Source: Acidobacteriaceae bacterium (lineage in GTDB: Bacteria > Acidobacteriota > Terriglobia > Terriglobales > Acidobacteriaceae). From it: DNA of 64,000 nt. This document shows, piece by piece, positions 45,535 through 54,640 of the stretch (positions are counted from its first letter, which is position 1; every line of letters begins with the position of its first letter). The notes under the pieces were generated by a model. That model was not told the DNA's origin and ran no database searches. It saw only the letters and a program-made list of their open reading frames with translations. The DNA is taken from contig JAJPKO010000036.1 of the NCBI GenBank assembly GCA_021323655.1, forward strand, positions 62,001-126,000, read 5' to 3'. The translations under genes were made by a program, and so were the position numbers.

Positions 45535-45548
45535 GTGATGGCGGTCAC
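45535..45548 (+). promoter_or_regulatory. CRP-type operator upstream of PEP synthase
   Basis: GTGA-N6-TCAC, centre 45541.5. TAAAGT (45571-45576) is exactly at -10; predicted start 45583, 13 nt before the ATG. Confidence 0.75.
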
Positions 45549-45595
45549 ATCCCTTTTGTAATTCTCTGTCTAAAGTCAAGCCTACGGAGCGATCC

Positions 45596-48007
45596 ATGGC
45601 ATCAAGCTATGTTCTCAGTTTCTCGCAGATTCGCATGAACGACGTCCCGCGCGTTGGGGGAAAGAATGCTTCCCTGGGCGAACTCTATGCCATATTCAGC
45701 AAACAGGGAGTTGGTGTGCTGGACGGATTTGCAATCACCACCGACGCATACTGGCGCCTCCTGACAGAGAACGGCCTTCGGGAAAAGCTGGAAGCTGTCT
45801 TCGTTGATTTGAATCCTGAAGACATAGAAAAACTTGCGGCAGCCGGACGCACGGCCCGGTCGCTGGTTCTGGGGACACCGTTGCCTGAGGAGCTTTGCGC
45901 CGCCATTCTCGATGGCTATCATGCTCTTGCCCAGCGCTTAGGATATGAGCCCAGCCTCGCTGTGCGCTCGTCGGCGAGCGCGGAAGACCTTCCCGAAGCG
46001 TCTTTTGCCGGGATGGCCGAAAGTTTCCTGAACGTGCATGGTGAAGAAGCGCTGCTGCGGGCTGTGCATCAGTGCTTTGCTTCGTTATTTACTGACCGGG
46101 TAATCAACTATCGTGCGCGGCAGGGCTTTTCGCAGCTAAAAGTAGCCCTGTCGGTTGGTGTCATGCCTATGGTCCGCTCCGACAAAGCATGTTCTGGCGT
46201 CATGTTCACACTGGATATCGAATCTGGCTTTCGCGATGTGGTCACTATTACCGGTGCCTATGGCCTGGGCGAATTCGTTGTGCAGGGCGTGGTTACGCCG
46301 GATGAATGGACGATCTTTAAGCCGACCCTGCGAAAAGGTTTTGACGCGATTATTGGCCGTCAACTTGGATCAAAGGAAGTCCGCCTTGTCTATGGAGATG
46401 GCACACGAACAACCCGAAGCGAAGCCACACAGTCGGAGGACCGTGGCCGCTTTTGCCTGACTGACAGCGAAGTAGCACAGCTTGCCCGTTGGGGATGTTT
46501 GATTGAGGAGCACTATTCAAAACTCGCCGGACGGCCACAACCGATGGACATTGAGTGGGCCAAAGATGGAATCACCGGGAGGCTTTATATTGTTCAGGCG
46601 AGACCGGAAACTGTCCATTCTGCGAAAACTCGAGCACACGCCACCGAGGTCTTTCGACTCACCGGGACACACGGGCCTGCCCTCGTAAAAGGGCAGGCTG
46701 TTGGCGAAAAAATTGGATCGGGAAGGGCCCGTGTCGTTACCGATGTGTCCCGGCTGAACGAAGTGCAGCAAGGCGAGATTCTCGTGGCCAGCAACACCGA
46801 TCCCGACTGGGAGCCAGTCATGCGCCGTGTTGCCGGTATTGTTACAGACCAGGGCGGGCGCACGGCCCACGCCGCCATAGTGTCGCGAGAATTTGGCATT
46901 CCCTGTATTGTCGGCACGGGCGATGCAACCCAGGTGTTGAAGACGGGGCAGGAAGTCACCATCTGCTGCACGGAAGGCAATGAAGGTCACGTATATGCAG
47001 GACTTGTGCCCTTTCAGGTGGAAAAGGTAACGTCTACAGTTCTTCCGCTGATGCGGACGAAAATCATGCTGATTGTTGGCGACCCCGCGAAGGCATTTGG
47101 TTTCGCAACCATTCCTAATAAAGGCGTAGGGCTGGCGCGCATCGAATTTATCATTACCAACCATATCGGTATTCATCCAATGGCGCTTGCTCATCTGGAT
47201 TCTATTCATGACGCACAGACCCTGGCACAGATACGCAGCCGCATCGGACAGGAAGACCCGAAGGAATTCTTCATTCGCAGACTGAGCGAAGGAGTAGGCC
47301 GCATTGCCGCTGCTTTTTATCCTGAGCCGGTAATTGTACGTTTAAGTGATTTCAAGACAAACGAATATGCCAATTTGACTGGCGGTGCTCCATTCGAGCC
47401 GCACGAAGAGAACCCCATGCTGGGTTTTCGCGGAGCATCGCGCTATTATGACGAGCGATACGCCGCCGGTTTCGCGTTGGAATGCGCCGCCCTGGAACGG
47501 GTACGCAATGACTTTGGCTTGTCCAATGTAAAAGTGATGGTTCCTTTCTGCCGCACTGTCGAAGAGGGCCGGAAGGTCATCGCCATCATGGCCCAACATG
47601 GATTGAAGCAAGGCGAGAACAATCTGGAGATCTATGCGATGTGCGAGATTCCGGCGAATGTTGTCCTGGCAGAGGAGTTTCTCAAGGTGTTTGATGGCTA
47701 TTCTATTGGGTCGAATGATCTGACGCAGTTCGCGCTCGGTCTCGACCGCGATTCAGGGACCGTCGCACACCTTTTTGACGAGAACAATGCTGCTGTGCGG
47801 TGGATGATTGCACACGCCATCAAGTCAGCCCATAAGGCTGGCAAGCCAATCGGAATCTGCGGGCAGGCGCCTTCGGATTTTCCTGAATTTGCAGAATGGT
47901 TGGTCGAACAGGAAATTGATTCCATTTCTCTCAACCCGGATACAGCCGTTCAGACAGCACTCCGCGTGGCGCATGCTGAAACCAGGTTCGTCCAGTCTGC
48001 ATCTTAA
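45596..48007 (+). CDS. ppsA: Phosphoenolpyruvate synthase
   Basis: Converts pyruvate, ATP and water to PEP, AMP and phosphate. The 803-aa protein has the N-terminal ATP-grasp part (VRSSASAEDLPEASFAGMAES, about 123-143), the swivelling phosphohistidine domain GGRTAHAAIVSRE (His 425) and the C-terminal PEP/pyruvate barrel with SIGSNDLTQFALG. The order matches PpsA, not PPDK, which would have a longer N-terminal part. It is transcribed alone from its own operator and would pull carbon back to PEP during stress. Confidence 0.94.
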   Translation: MASSYVLSFSQIRMNDVPRVGGKNASLGELYAIFSKQGVGVLDGFAITTDAYWRLLTENGLREKLEAVFVDLNPEDIEKLAAAGRTARSLVLGTPLPEELCAAILDGYHALAQRLGYEPSLAVRSSASAEDLPEASFAGMAESFLNVHGEEALLRAVHQCFASLFTDRVINYRARQGFSQLKVALSVGVMPMVRSDKACSGVMFTLDIESGFRDVVTITGAYGLGEFVVQGVVTPDEWTIFKPTLRKGFDAIIGRQLGSKEVRLVYGDGTRTTRSEATQSEDRGRFCLTDSEVAQLARWGCLIEEHYSKLAGRPQPMDIEWAKDGITGRLYIVQARPETVHSAKTRAHATEVFRLTGTHGPALVKGQAVGEKIGSGRARVVTDVSRLNEVQQGEILVASNTDPDWEPVMRRVAGIVTDQGGRTAHAAIVSREFGIPCIVGTGDATQVLKTGQEVTICCTEGNEGHVYAGLVPFQVEKVTSTVLPLMRTKIMLIVGDPAKAFGFATIPNKGVGLARIEFIITNHIGIHPMALAHLDSIHDAQTLAQIRSRIGQEDPKEFFIRRLSEGVGRIAAAFYPEPVIVRLSDFKTNEYANLTGGAPFEPHEENPMLGFRGASRYYDERYAAGFALECAALERVRNDFGLSNVKVMVPFCRTVEEGRKVIAIMAQHGLKQGENNLEIYAMCEIPANVVLAEEFLKVFDGYSIGSNDLTQFALGLDRDSGTVAHLFDENNAAVRWMIAHAIKSAHKAGKPIGICGQAPSDFPEFAEWLVEQEIDSISLNPDTAVQTALRVAHAETRFVQSAS

Positions 48008-48094
48008 GCCGCCATTGCAATTAGCGCCTTCTGGAATTCACGGAGTTCGCGTCCTTCTTCTTTAAACCATAGCGATACCTGTACCGCAAGACCT

Positions 48095-48108
48095 GTGACG
48101 GACATCAC
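48095..48108 (+). promoter_or_regulatory. CRP-type operator upstream of adh-usp-mgtA operon
   Basis: GTGA-N6-TCAC, centre 48101.5. TAAAGT (48131-48136) is exactly at -10; predicted start 48143, 18 nt before the ATG. Confidence 0.75.
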
Positions 48109-48160
48109 TGGCAATACGAAAGCCGCAGCATAAAGTGGCTTTTATTGAGGTGTGCTCCAC

Positions 48161-49300
48161 ATGACCACCGCGACTTTTGCCAAAGAGAAGCAAACCGATC
48201 AGAAGACAGCAACGATGAAGGCGCTTGTTTTCCACGGGCCTGGCCGGATTGCCGTAGAACAGATGCCTATACCCAGGGCGGGTTATGGTGAAGCCGTCAT
48301 CCGTGTGACGCTGACAACCATTTGCGGGACAGACGTGCACATTCTGAAAGGCGAGTATCCAGTCAATCCTGGCCTGATCATCGGGCATGAAGCAGTGGGG
48401 ACAATTCACGAACTGGGCCCTGGCATTTCTGGCTACAAAGTGGGTGAGCGGGTGCTGGTGGGGGCGATTACCCCTTGCGGCCAGTGTGCATCCTGCCTGT
48501 CTGGTACGTGGTCACAATGTGGAGGTGTGCCCCTCGGAGGCTGGAAGTTCGGCAACACCATCAACGGCGCGCAAGCCGAGTATCTGTTGGTACCGTATGC
48601 GCAGGCCAACATGGCCAGAATTCCCGATGAACTGCGCGATGAGCAGGTGATTCTGTTGGCCGACATCGCCTCAACGGGTTTCTCCGCCGCCGAAAGCGCT
48701 CAGGTTCAGTTAGGGGACAGCGTGGCGGTCATCGCACAGGGACCCATCGGGCTTTGTGCGACAGTAGGCGCGAAAGCAAAGGGCGCAGGGCTGATTATCA
48801 CCTCTGAATCGAACTTCATGCGCAAAGAGATGTCCTACAAGATGGGCGCGGACATTGTGCTCGACCCAAAGGCGGTGGATGTAGCGGCCGAAATACGCAG
48901 GTTGACGCATGGCCGCGGAGTGGATGTCGCCATCGAGGCACTGGGAACACAGGCGACCTTTGAAACGGCATTGCGCGCCCTTCGGCCTGGAGGGACGCTC
49001 TCAAGCATTGGCGTCTACGCTGGCAAGCTGAGTATTCCTGTGGATGCCTTCGCTGCAGGAATTGGTGACTACAAGATCGTGACCACTCTGTGTCCTGGCG
49101 GCAAAGAACGCATGCGCCGTCTTATGGATCTGGTGCTGCAAAAGCGCGTGGATCTGACGCCCTTGCTGACGCATACCTTTTCTCTGAACGAAATCGTGGA
49201 TGCTTACAGCTTGTTCAGTAAACAAGAGGACGGCGTGCTGAAAGTGGCCATCCACCCACAGGACCTGCGATCATTAAAGCCGGGAGACGACCAATGCTGA
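48161..49300 (+). CDS. Zinc-dependent alcohol dehydrogenase
   Basis: Medium-chain dehydrogenase of 379 aa. The catalytic zinc block TICGTDVHILKG and GHEAVGTIHE is present, and a structural zinc loop with four Cys spaced as C-x2-C-x2-C-x7-C (CGQCASCLSGTWSQC). The Rossmann part holds IAQGPIGLC. It resembles isopropanol- and ethanol-type ADHs; the true substrate is unclear. It may regenerate NAD(P)+ when respiration is limited. ATG 48161 is chosen; an upstream TTG would add three residues. It leads an operon with usp and a P-type ATPase. Confidence 0.9.
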   Translation: MTTATFAKEKQTDQKTATMKALVFHGPGRIAVEQMPIPRAGYGEAVIRVTLTTICGTDVHILKGEYPVNPGLIIGHEAVGTIHELGPGISGYKVGERVLVGAITPCGQCASCLSGTWSQCGGVPLGGWKFGNTINGAQAEYLLVPYAQANMARIPDELRDEQVILLADIASTGFSAAESAQVQLGDSVAVIAQGPIGLCATVGAKAKGAGLIITSESNFMRKEMSYKMGADIVLDPKAVDVAAEIRRLTHGRGVDVAIEALGTQATFETALRALRPGGTLSSIGVYAGKLSIPVDAFAAGIGDYKIVTTLCPGGKERMRRLMDLVLQKRVDLTPLLTHTFSLNEIVDAYSLFSKQEDGVLKVAIHPQDLRSLKPGDDQC

Positions 49301-49316
49301 AGAAATGAGGTGCGCC

Positions 49317-50258
49317 ATGCGCGAATATCGTGAATTCACCATGAAGAGAATTATGGTCGCTACAGATTTTTCCGATGTGTCCTACGTAGCTTCCAGTTAC
49401 GCGAAACAACTCGCCAAATGCTTCGCGGCAAAGGTATTGCTGGTTCACATTGTCAATAACGAGCAAACTACTCATCAAAAGGAAACATCTATTTCGAGTC
49501 TTCCTGAACACATGGATACAGCGGAAGCCGAGATGCAAAGAATGGCATCTGCGTTTTCCTATGATGATGTGCTCTGCTCCGTAATTATGCGAACAGGCCA
49601 GATCCGGCAGACAATTCTCGACCTGATTAAGGAGCGGGATGTTGACTTGCTTGTGGTGGGAACACATGGCAAAGGACACAAACATGGTGAAGAATTGGGG
49701 TCGGTTGCTGAGACCCTGCTGCGCGCCGCTCCCTGTCCGGTTCTGACGGTGAGCAAATGCGTGCGGCTGGATGCCTGCGAAAATACTCACGAGCGCAGCG
49801 TTCTTTTCCCAACGGATTTTTCTGAACCTTCACACGCAGTATTGCCATATGCTGAGTCTTTGGTCAGGTATCTTGGCGGCCGCATGCTTTTGCTGCATGT
49901 GGATGAAAAGCAGACCTCCAGCCACAAAGAAGAGTTCCAGGCGCTCATGAAAGAGATGAAATATCCCACTATCGTTTCTGAATCCATTACGCGCCTCGGA
50001 TGTCCGGCCGATGCAGTTGTAGCTGTTTCCACTGAAAAACACGTGGATTTCATTGTGATGGGCGTCCACGGAGCGGACCAGGCAGGGAAGGCCCACAATT
50101 ATGGGACGGCATTCGATGTCATCCGGCGGGCAAAATGCCCTGTCTTCACCCTTTTTACCCAATACAAAGACAAAACAGATGAGAAGCCTCAAGAGGAAAT
50201 GACGGAGGCTGAAGAATTCCAGCTCCAGCAGCAACGCCTTGCTGTTCACCATTCCTGA
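49317..50258 (+). CDS. Tandem universal stress protein
   Basis: A 313-aa protein with domain 1 from RIMVATDFSDVSYVA and a full ATP loop, GTHGKGHKHGEELGS. Domain 2 starts at SVLFPTDFSEPSHAV with a VMGVHGADQAG element. The C-terminal tail is Glu/Gln-rich. ATG 49317 follows GAGG; a further ATG at 49341 would give the shortest Usp start. It lies 16 bp after the alcohol dehydrogenase. Confidence 0.92.
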   Translation: MREYREFTMKRIMVATDFSDVSYVASSYAKQLAKCFAAKVLLVHIVNNEQTTHQKETSISSLPEHMDTAEAEMQRMASAFSYDDVLCSVIMRTGQIRQTILDLIKERDVDLLVVGTHGKGHKHGEELGSVAETLLRAAPCPVLTVSKCVRLDACENTHERSVLFPTDFSEPSHAVLPYAESLVRYLGGRMLLLHVDEKQTSSHKEEFQALMKEMKYPTIVSESITRLGCPADAVVAVSTEKHVDFIVMGVHGADQAGKAHNYGTAFDVIRRAKCPVFTLFTQYKDKTDEKPQEEMTEAEEFQLQQQRLAVHHS

Positions 50259-50272
50259 CGAGGCGAAGTCTC

Positions 50273-52867
50273 GTGTGCAAAAAAGAGCAGGGAGGAGCGA
50301 TCAAAATACAGGCTACTCCAACGGCCGATCCAATAGAGAGGCTTGCCCTGCGTCAGAGTACAGATATTGATACATCTGCCCGGTTCGCAACAACCGGAAT
50401 AGGCTTAACATCTGCTGAAGCCGCTGATCGCCTTTCCCAGTACGGCTTCAACAGTCCTGTGCCAGTCAAGCGTGCCGCGACCCTGATCGAGTTTCTCCTC
50501 TTGTTCCTTAATCCGCTTGTAATCATTTTGCTGGTGGCCTGCGCCGTTTCATTTGTTCTGGGAAACGCACCTGACGCCATCATTATTCTTGTTGTGCTCT
50601 TGCTGGGCATCTCGATTAATTTCGTCCAGACCTACCGTTCCCAGCAGGCCATCAAGAAGCTACAAGAACACATCACGCTCACGGCGACAGTCCTTCGCGA
50701 TGGAACATGGACTGAAATAAAAAGGCAAGAGGTTGTGCCGGGAGACGTAATTCATCTCGCGGCGGGAGACCTGGTCCCCGCAGATGCGCGCCTGCTCGAG
50801 TCGCGCGATTTGTATGTGCAACAGGCGGCACTTACCGGCGAATCCATGCCGTCAGAAAAGGACGCGAACATTAAAGAGGACAAGACCGGATGCCCTGAAT
50901 CGCCAAATTATGTTTTCCTGGGCACCTCGGTTGTAAGCGGCACGGCAATGGCCGAAGTCCTTGCCACGGGCCCCAACACCGTATTTGGCGCGATTGCCAG
51001 GCGATTGGCCGCCCGTCCCGAAGAGACCGAATTCGAGCATGGCATGAAGCGGTTTGGGCTCCTCATCATGCGCGCGGTATTTTTCCTCGTGCTTTTTATT
51101 CTGGTGGTCAGGGTCGCCCTGCATAAAGATGCGTTTGAATCTTTCGTCTTTGCCGTTGCATTGGCCGTTGGACTGACGCCCGAGTTTCTTCCCATGATCA
51201 CCTCTGTCACTCTTGCCCGCGGCGCTGTGCGCATGGCGCGGGAGCAGGTGATTGTCAAACATCTTCCCGCAATCCAGAATTTTGGAACGATCGACGTGTT
51301 GTGCAGCGACAAGACCGGCACCCTCACGACAGGGGAAATGGTCGTGACCTCTACAGTTGATCCTTATGGCGAATCATCTGATCGCCCATTGTTCTTCGGC
51401 TATCTGAACAGCTACTTTGAAACTGGCATCCGCAGCCCGCTCGACATTGCGATATTAAAAAGCAGGCTTCTCGACATCGCAGGCTTTGTGAAGTGCGACG
51501 AAATCCCCTTCGATTTTGAGCGGCGCCGTGTCTCCATTGTTGTTGAACAAAACACTGGAGGTTCTGCCAGCAGGCTGTTGATCACAAAGGGTGCACCGGA
51601 AGGCATTCTCTCGCTCTCCGACTTTTGCGAGATCGGAGGACAGCTTGTTCCTCTGGACAATGAAACTCGGAGTCGCTGCCTCGTCACCTTTCAGAACCTG
51701 GGCCGCGAGGGATTCCGGGTACTGGCGGTCGCGTATCGCAATGTGTCCCCTCAGGAAAGGTTTACGGTTACAGACGAACATTCCCTTATCCTGGCCGGGT
51801 ATCTTGCCTTTGCTGATCCTCCAGATCCGGGTGCGGCCGCCTCGATCGCAGCCTTGAAACGCGACGGAGTGGAGGTGAAAGTCCTGACCGGCGACAACGA
51901 GCTTGTCGCTGAACACATCTGCCGGCAAGTTGGGATTGCGAAGCCAGTTATCATTTTGGGTGAAGAACTTGAGCGCACCAGCGACACTGCTCTGCAACAC
52001 CTGTTGGAAGAGACCACCGTTTTCGCGCGTGTTTCCCCCATGCAGAAGCATCGGATTATCCATGCACTGAAGCGACGCGGGCATGTGGTTGGATATGTTG
52101 GCGATGGAATCAACGACGCTCCTTCTCTGCGCGAAGCAGATGTTGGCATTTCCGTGGCCGCAGCCGCTGACGTCGCGCGCGAGGCAGCCGATATCGTCCT
52201 GTTGAAGCGCGGGCTTCAGATACTTCACAAAGGGATCATTGAAGGGCGCCGGGCATCAGCCAATGTGATGAAGTATCTGTTGATGGGCACCAGCTCTAAT
52301 TTTGGAAATATGTTCAGCATGGCTGGCGCATCGCTGTTTCTCCCCTTTCTCCCCATGCTGCCGACCCAGGTGCTTCTGAACAACTTCCTCTACGACGTCG
52401 CCCAGATCACCATTCCCTCCGATCATGTCGACCGGGAATATATTCGTCGCCCTCACCGCTGGGACATGACCTTAATCCGTAATTTCATGCTTTTCATTGG
52501 CCCTATCAGCTCGATTTATGATTTCCTGACCTTTTATGTTTTGCTGCGCTTCTTCCACACTGGTGAGACTGAGTTTCACACCGGGTGGTTCGTCGAGTCT
52601 CTGGCGACACAAACGTTAGTGCTTTTCGTCATCCGGACCATGGGCAACCCGTTCAGGAGCCGGCCCAGCGTGCCTCTGACGGTCACAACCGTTCTGGTTG
52701 TGATTGTCGGATGCTTGCTTCCTTATTCTCCGCTTGCTGGACTGCTCAGGTTCGTGGCGCTTCCAGCGCCCTACTTTGTGTTTCTGGCTTTCGCAACGGT
52801 CACCTATTTGCTACTGGTGGAGGTTGCGAAACGCTGGCTTTTCTCGTCAACCAAACTGAGTCATTGA
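50273..52867 (+). CDS. P-type cation ATPase, MgtA/CtpF-like
   Basis: An 864-aa pump with cation-ATPase N-domain, TGES (about 195), the membrane motif VGLTPEFLPMI typical of magnesium-type (P3B) pumps, phosphorylation site CSDKTGTLT (Asp 346) and GDGINDAPSLR. Ten membrane helices are expected. The ion is probably Mg2+ or another divalent cation. GTG 50273 is the likely start, 14 bp after the USP stop. Mycobacterial DosR also controls a P-type ATPase (CtpF), hence the comparison. Confidence 0.88.
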   Translation: MCKKEQGGAIKIQATPTADPIERLALRQSTDIDTSARFATTGIGLTSAEAADRLSQYGFNSPVPVKRAATLIEFLLLFLNPLVIILLVACAVSFVLGNAPDAIIILVVLLLGISINFVQTYRSQQAIKKLQEHITLTATVLRDGTWTEIKRQEVVPGDVIHLAAGDLVPADARLLESRDLYVQQAALTGESMPSEKDANIKEDKTGCPESPNYVFLGTSVVSGTAMAEVLATGPNTVFGAIARRLAARPEETEFEHGMKRFGLLIMRAVFFLVLFILVVRVALHKDAFESFVFAVALAVGLTPEFLPMITSVTLARGAVRMAREQVIVKHLPAIQNFGTIDVLCSDKTGTLTTGEMVVTSTVDPYGESSDRPLFFGYLNSYFETGIRSPLDIAILKSRLLDIAGFVKCDEIPFDFERRRVSIVVEQNTGGSASRLLITKGAPEGILSLSDFCEIGGQLVPLDNETRSRCLVTFQNLGREGFRVLAVAYRNVSPQERFTVTDEHSLILAGYLAFADPPDPGAAASIAALKRDGVEVKVLTGDNELVAEHICRQVGIAKPVIILGEELERTSDTALQHLLEETTVFARVSPMQKHRIIHALKRRGHVVGYVGDGINDAPSLREADVGISVAAAADVAREAADIVLLKRGLQILHKGIIEGRRASANVMKYLLMGTSSNFGNMFSMAGASLFLPFLPMLPTQVLLNNFLYDVAQITIPSDHVDREYIRRPHRWDMTLIRNFMLFIGPISSIYDFLTFYVLLRFFHTGETEFHTGWFVESLATQTLVLFVIRTMGNPFRSRPSVPLTVTTVLVVIVGCLLPYSPLAGLLRFVALPAPYFVFLAFATVTYLLLVEVAKRWLFSSTKLSH

Positions 52868-52879
52868 TCTTTTCCCTGG

Positions 52880-53758
52880 TCACCCGAGTATGGTTAACAC
52901 AGGGCATGTAGCTCCAGCAATGACGCGAAATGCGACTCCAGGCACAAGATGTGTGGCAATTGCCCAAGCTGGCCGCGCCCCCACAATTATGAGATCAGCG
53001 TGCTTCTCTTCGGCAATCTTTAGAATTTCGTCCGCTGTGTTCCCACACTGCACCACATATTCAGCCACGCAGCTTTCCCATGCAGGAATGAGATCTCGCA
53101 CAGCCTGCATAAATCTGGCTTCGATCACAGTGGCGTCCATCGTTTTCGTATGCCCTTCCGGCAGCACGTGACAAACGCTGATGCGCGCCCCCTCACCAGC
53201 AGCCAGAGAGAATGCATATCGGGCGGCGACAGATGATTTTGGGCTGAGGTCCGTAGCCAGGAGGATTTTCCTGAACAGCACCCCGTTGCGGGAAGGATCA
53301 TCAACCTTCAGCCCGACGGTAAGCACGGGGCACTGGGCTTTGCGAAGAATTTCTTCCGCAGTCGAGCCAAGTACCAGGCGCTCGAGATCCCTCGACCCAT
53401 GTGTGCCCAGGACGAGCAAATCCGCCTTGTGATGTTTCGCAGCTTTCAGAACCTCCTCGACGGGATCTCCCTCCAACAGCACCCGGTCCGCCTGGAAACC
53501 TGCCTGGTGCAGTTGGTAGTAAAGACTGTCCAGGTTCTCTTTCGTTTCCCGTCGCAGCTTCTTGTATGCGGGATCGGCGCCGAATTTCGGCCAATCGCTT
53601 GCCGAGGCGCGTAGAACATGCGCGGTCGTGATGGACGCCTGAAAATGACGGGCCAGTGCTCTGGCATACTTGAATGCCTTCCGCGAGGCCTCTGTGAAAT
53701 CAGTGGCGATTAAGATTTTATGAACGGCGACCGGCGTTTCCAGCTGAGCTGTAGGCAT
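52880..53758 (-). CDS. Tandem universal stress protein
   Basis: A 292-aa protein with domain 1 from ILIATDFTEASRKAF and a complete loop, GTHGSRDLERLVLGS; domain 2 from ILLATDLSPKSSVAA. ATG 53758 follows GGAGGT. It ends 12 bp from the end of the P-type ATPase, transcribed convergently. Confidence 0.92.
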   Translation of the reverse strand: MPTAQLETPVAVHKILIATDFTEASRKAFKYARALARHFQASITTAHVLRASASDWPKFGADPAYKKLRRETKENLDSLYYQLHQAGFQADRVLLEGDPVEEVLKAAKHHKADLLVLGTHGSRDLERLVLGSTAEEILRKAQCPVLTVGLKVDDPSRNGVLFRKILLATDLSPKSSVAARYAFSLAAGEGARISVCHVLPEGHTKTMDATVIEARFMQAVRDLIPAWESCVAEYVVQCGNTADEILKIAEEKHADLIIVGARPAWAIATHLVPGVAFRVIAGATCPVLTILG

Positions 53759-53807
53759 ACTTTACCTCCTCTCGCACCAGCCTAAGAACGGAACGCAATC
53801 TTTGGAT

Positions 53808-53843
53808 GTGATCGTAGTCACTGGCTTGAGTGCGTCCAGTCAC
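53808..53843 (-). promoter_or_regulatory. Paired CRP-type sites upstream of usp (53758)
   Basis: A perfect site (53808-53821, centre 53814.5) and a one-mismatch site (53830-53843, GTGC-N6-TCAC) lie 22 bp apart. TAGGCT (53784-53779, minus strand) is one base beyond the standard -10; predicted start about 53772, 14 nt before the ATG. The rest of the 53759-54056 gap shows no gene. Confidence 0.6.
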
Positions 53844-54056
53844 AGCACAGTCCAGGTCAATTGCGGAAGATGGTGTTGTCATGGGAGATGATTGATCTCT
53901 CAACATCGTTCCAGGTGCCCGATGCTGGAGTATGGATGAACTGCTTCTGCAGGAACGCAGAGGCCGGCCTCAAGAAGATGAAAGGCCGCCCCTTGCCCGG
54001 TGCGAACGGCCTGGGCTAAGCTCTGGTCGCGCAGCTTACAAAAGGAGAGACTGATC

Positions 54057-54281
54057 ATGAAATCTACAAGCGAGAAAAAGCTTCAAAACGTCTACACCAC
54101 CCTCGACAAGCTGCTGGTGAGCCCGGAGTCCTATGGTGTGAAGGACATGCCGCAGCAATTGATGGATATCCTGCGCACCATGCGCGAAACGCTGGGGCAG
54201 GCATTGCAGGAATTGCAGTATGAGGAGCCTGTTGAGGACCTCGCCGTTGAGTTATCACAAGACGCGGACTGCGCCAGCTAA
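54057..54281 (+). CDS. Small acidic helical protein of unknown function
   Basis: A 74-aa protein, mostly predicted helix, with an acidic C-terminal third (EEPVEDLAVELSQDADCAS). ATG 54057 follows AAAGGAGAG, a good ribosome site. No family is recognised. It lies between two USP operons; no perfect operator is oriented to it, though the one-mismatch site at 53830 has GAAGAT at the matching -10 place. Confidence 0.6.
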   Translation: MKSTSEKKLQNVYTTLDKLLVSPESYGVKDMPQQLMDILRTMRETLGQALQELQYEEPVEDLAVELSQDADCAS

Positions 54282-54379
54282 CTAATCTGGATTGTGACTG
54301 GCATCAGAAGCTTCTGCCACGGCCCATGAAAAATCCCTTTGCTGCGCTGCACGGCATTTTGTCTTGAACATGCACTGGG

Positions 54380-54393
54380 GTGACGGCCGTCAC
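54380..54393 (+). promoter_or_regulatory. CRP-type operator upstream of the small ORF-usp unit
   Basis: GTGA-N6-TCAC, centre 54386.5. TAGATT (54416-54421) is exactly at -10. The predicted start, 54428, is the A of the small ORF's ATG. Confidence 0.75.
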
Positions 54394-54427
54394 AGTGCAC
54401 AAGCCTTCTGCTCCTTAGATTGGAAAC

Positions 54428-54640
54428 ATGAGGGCGAAAATCATCGACGGCGTGGTTTTGGCTGTGGCACTGCTGGGTGCTTTGCTGCCCGCAGACATGG
54501 CTTTCGAAAAAGAAATTATCCCTGGTTCTCTCGTGTATCTTTGGACGCGCATAAGCTCGTTGGCTCCGCGTTTTGGTTGGACGCAGGTCTGCAAAACTCC
54601 GCCTGCGCAAATGTGCGCAGCCACAAGAAGGGATGTATGA
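54428..54640 (+). CDS. Possible small membrane protein, leaderless and coupled to usp
   Basis: A 70-codon frame begins with ATG at the predicted transcription start and ends with a stop that overlaps the USP start by four bases (ATGA). The N-terminal part is hydrophobic (VVLAVALLGALLPADMAF), as for a signal or one membrane pass. It has no known family. It may act as a translated leader that sets USP translation, or be a chance frame. Confidence 0.4.
   Translation: MRAKIIDGVVLAVALLGALLPADMAFEKEIIPGSLVYLWTRISSLAPRFGWTQVCKTPPAQMCAATRRDV

Noticed and set aside
54364-54636. Upstream part of the USP frame starting at 54364
   Set aside because: It would start upstream of and read through the operator and promoter; ATG 54637 gives a normal Usp start.
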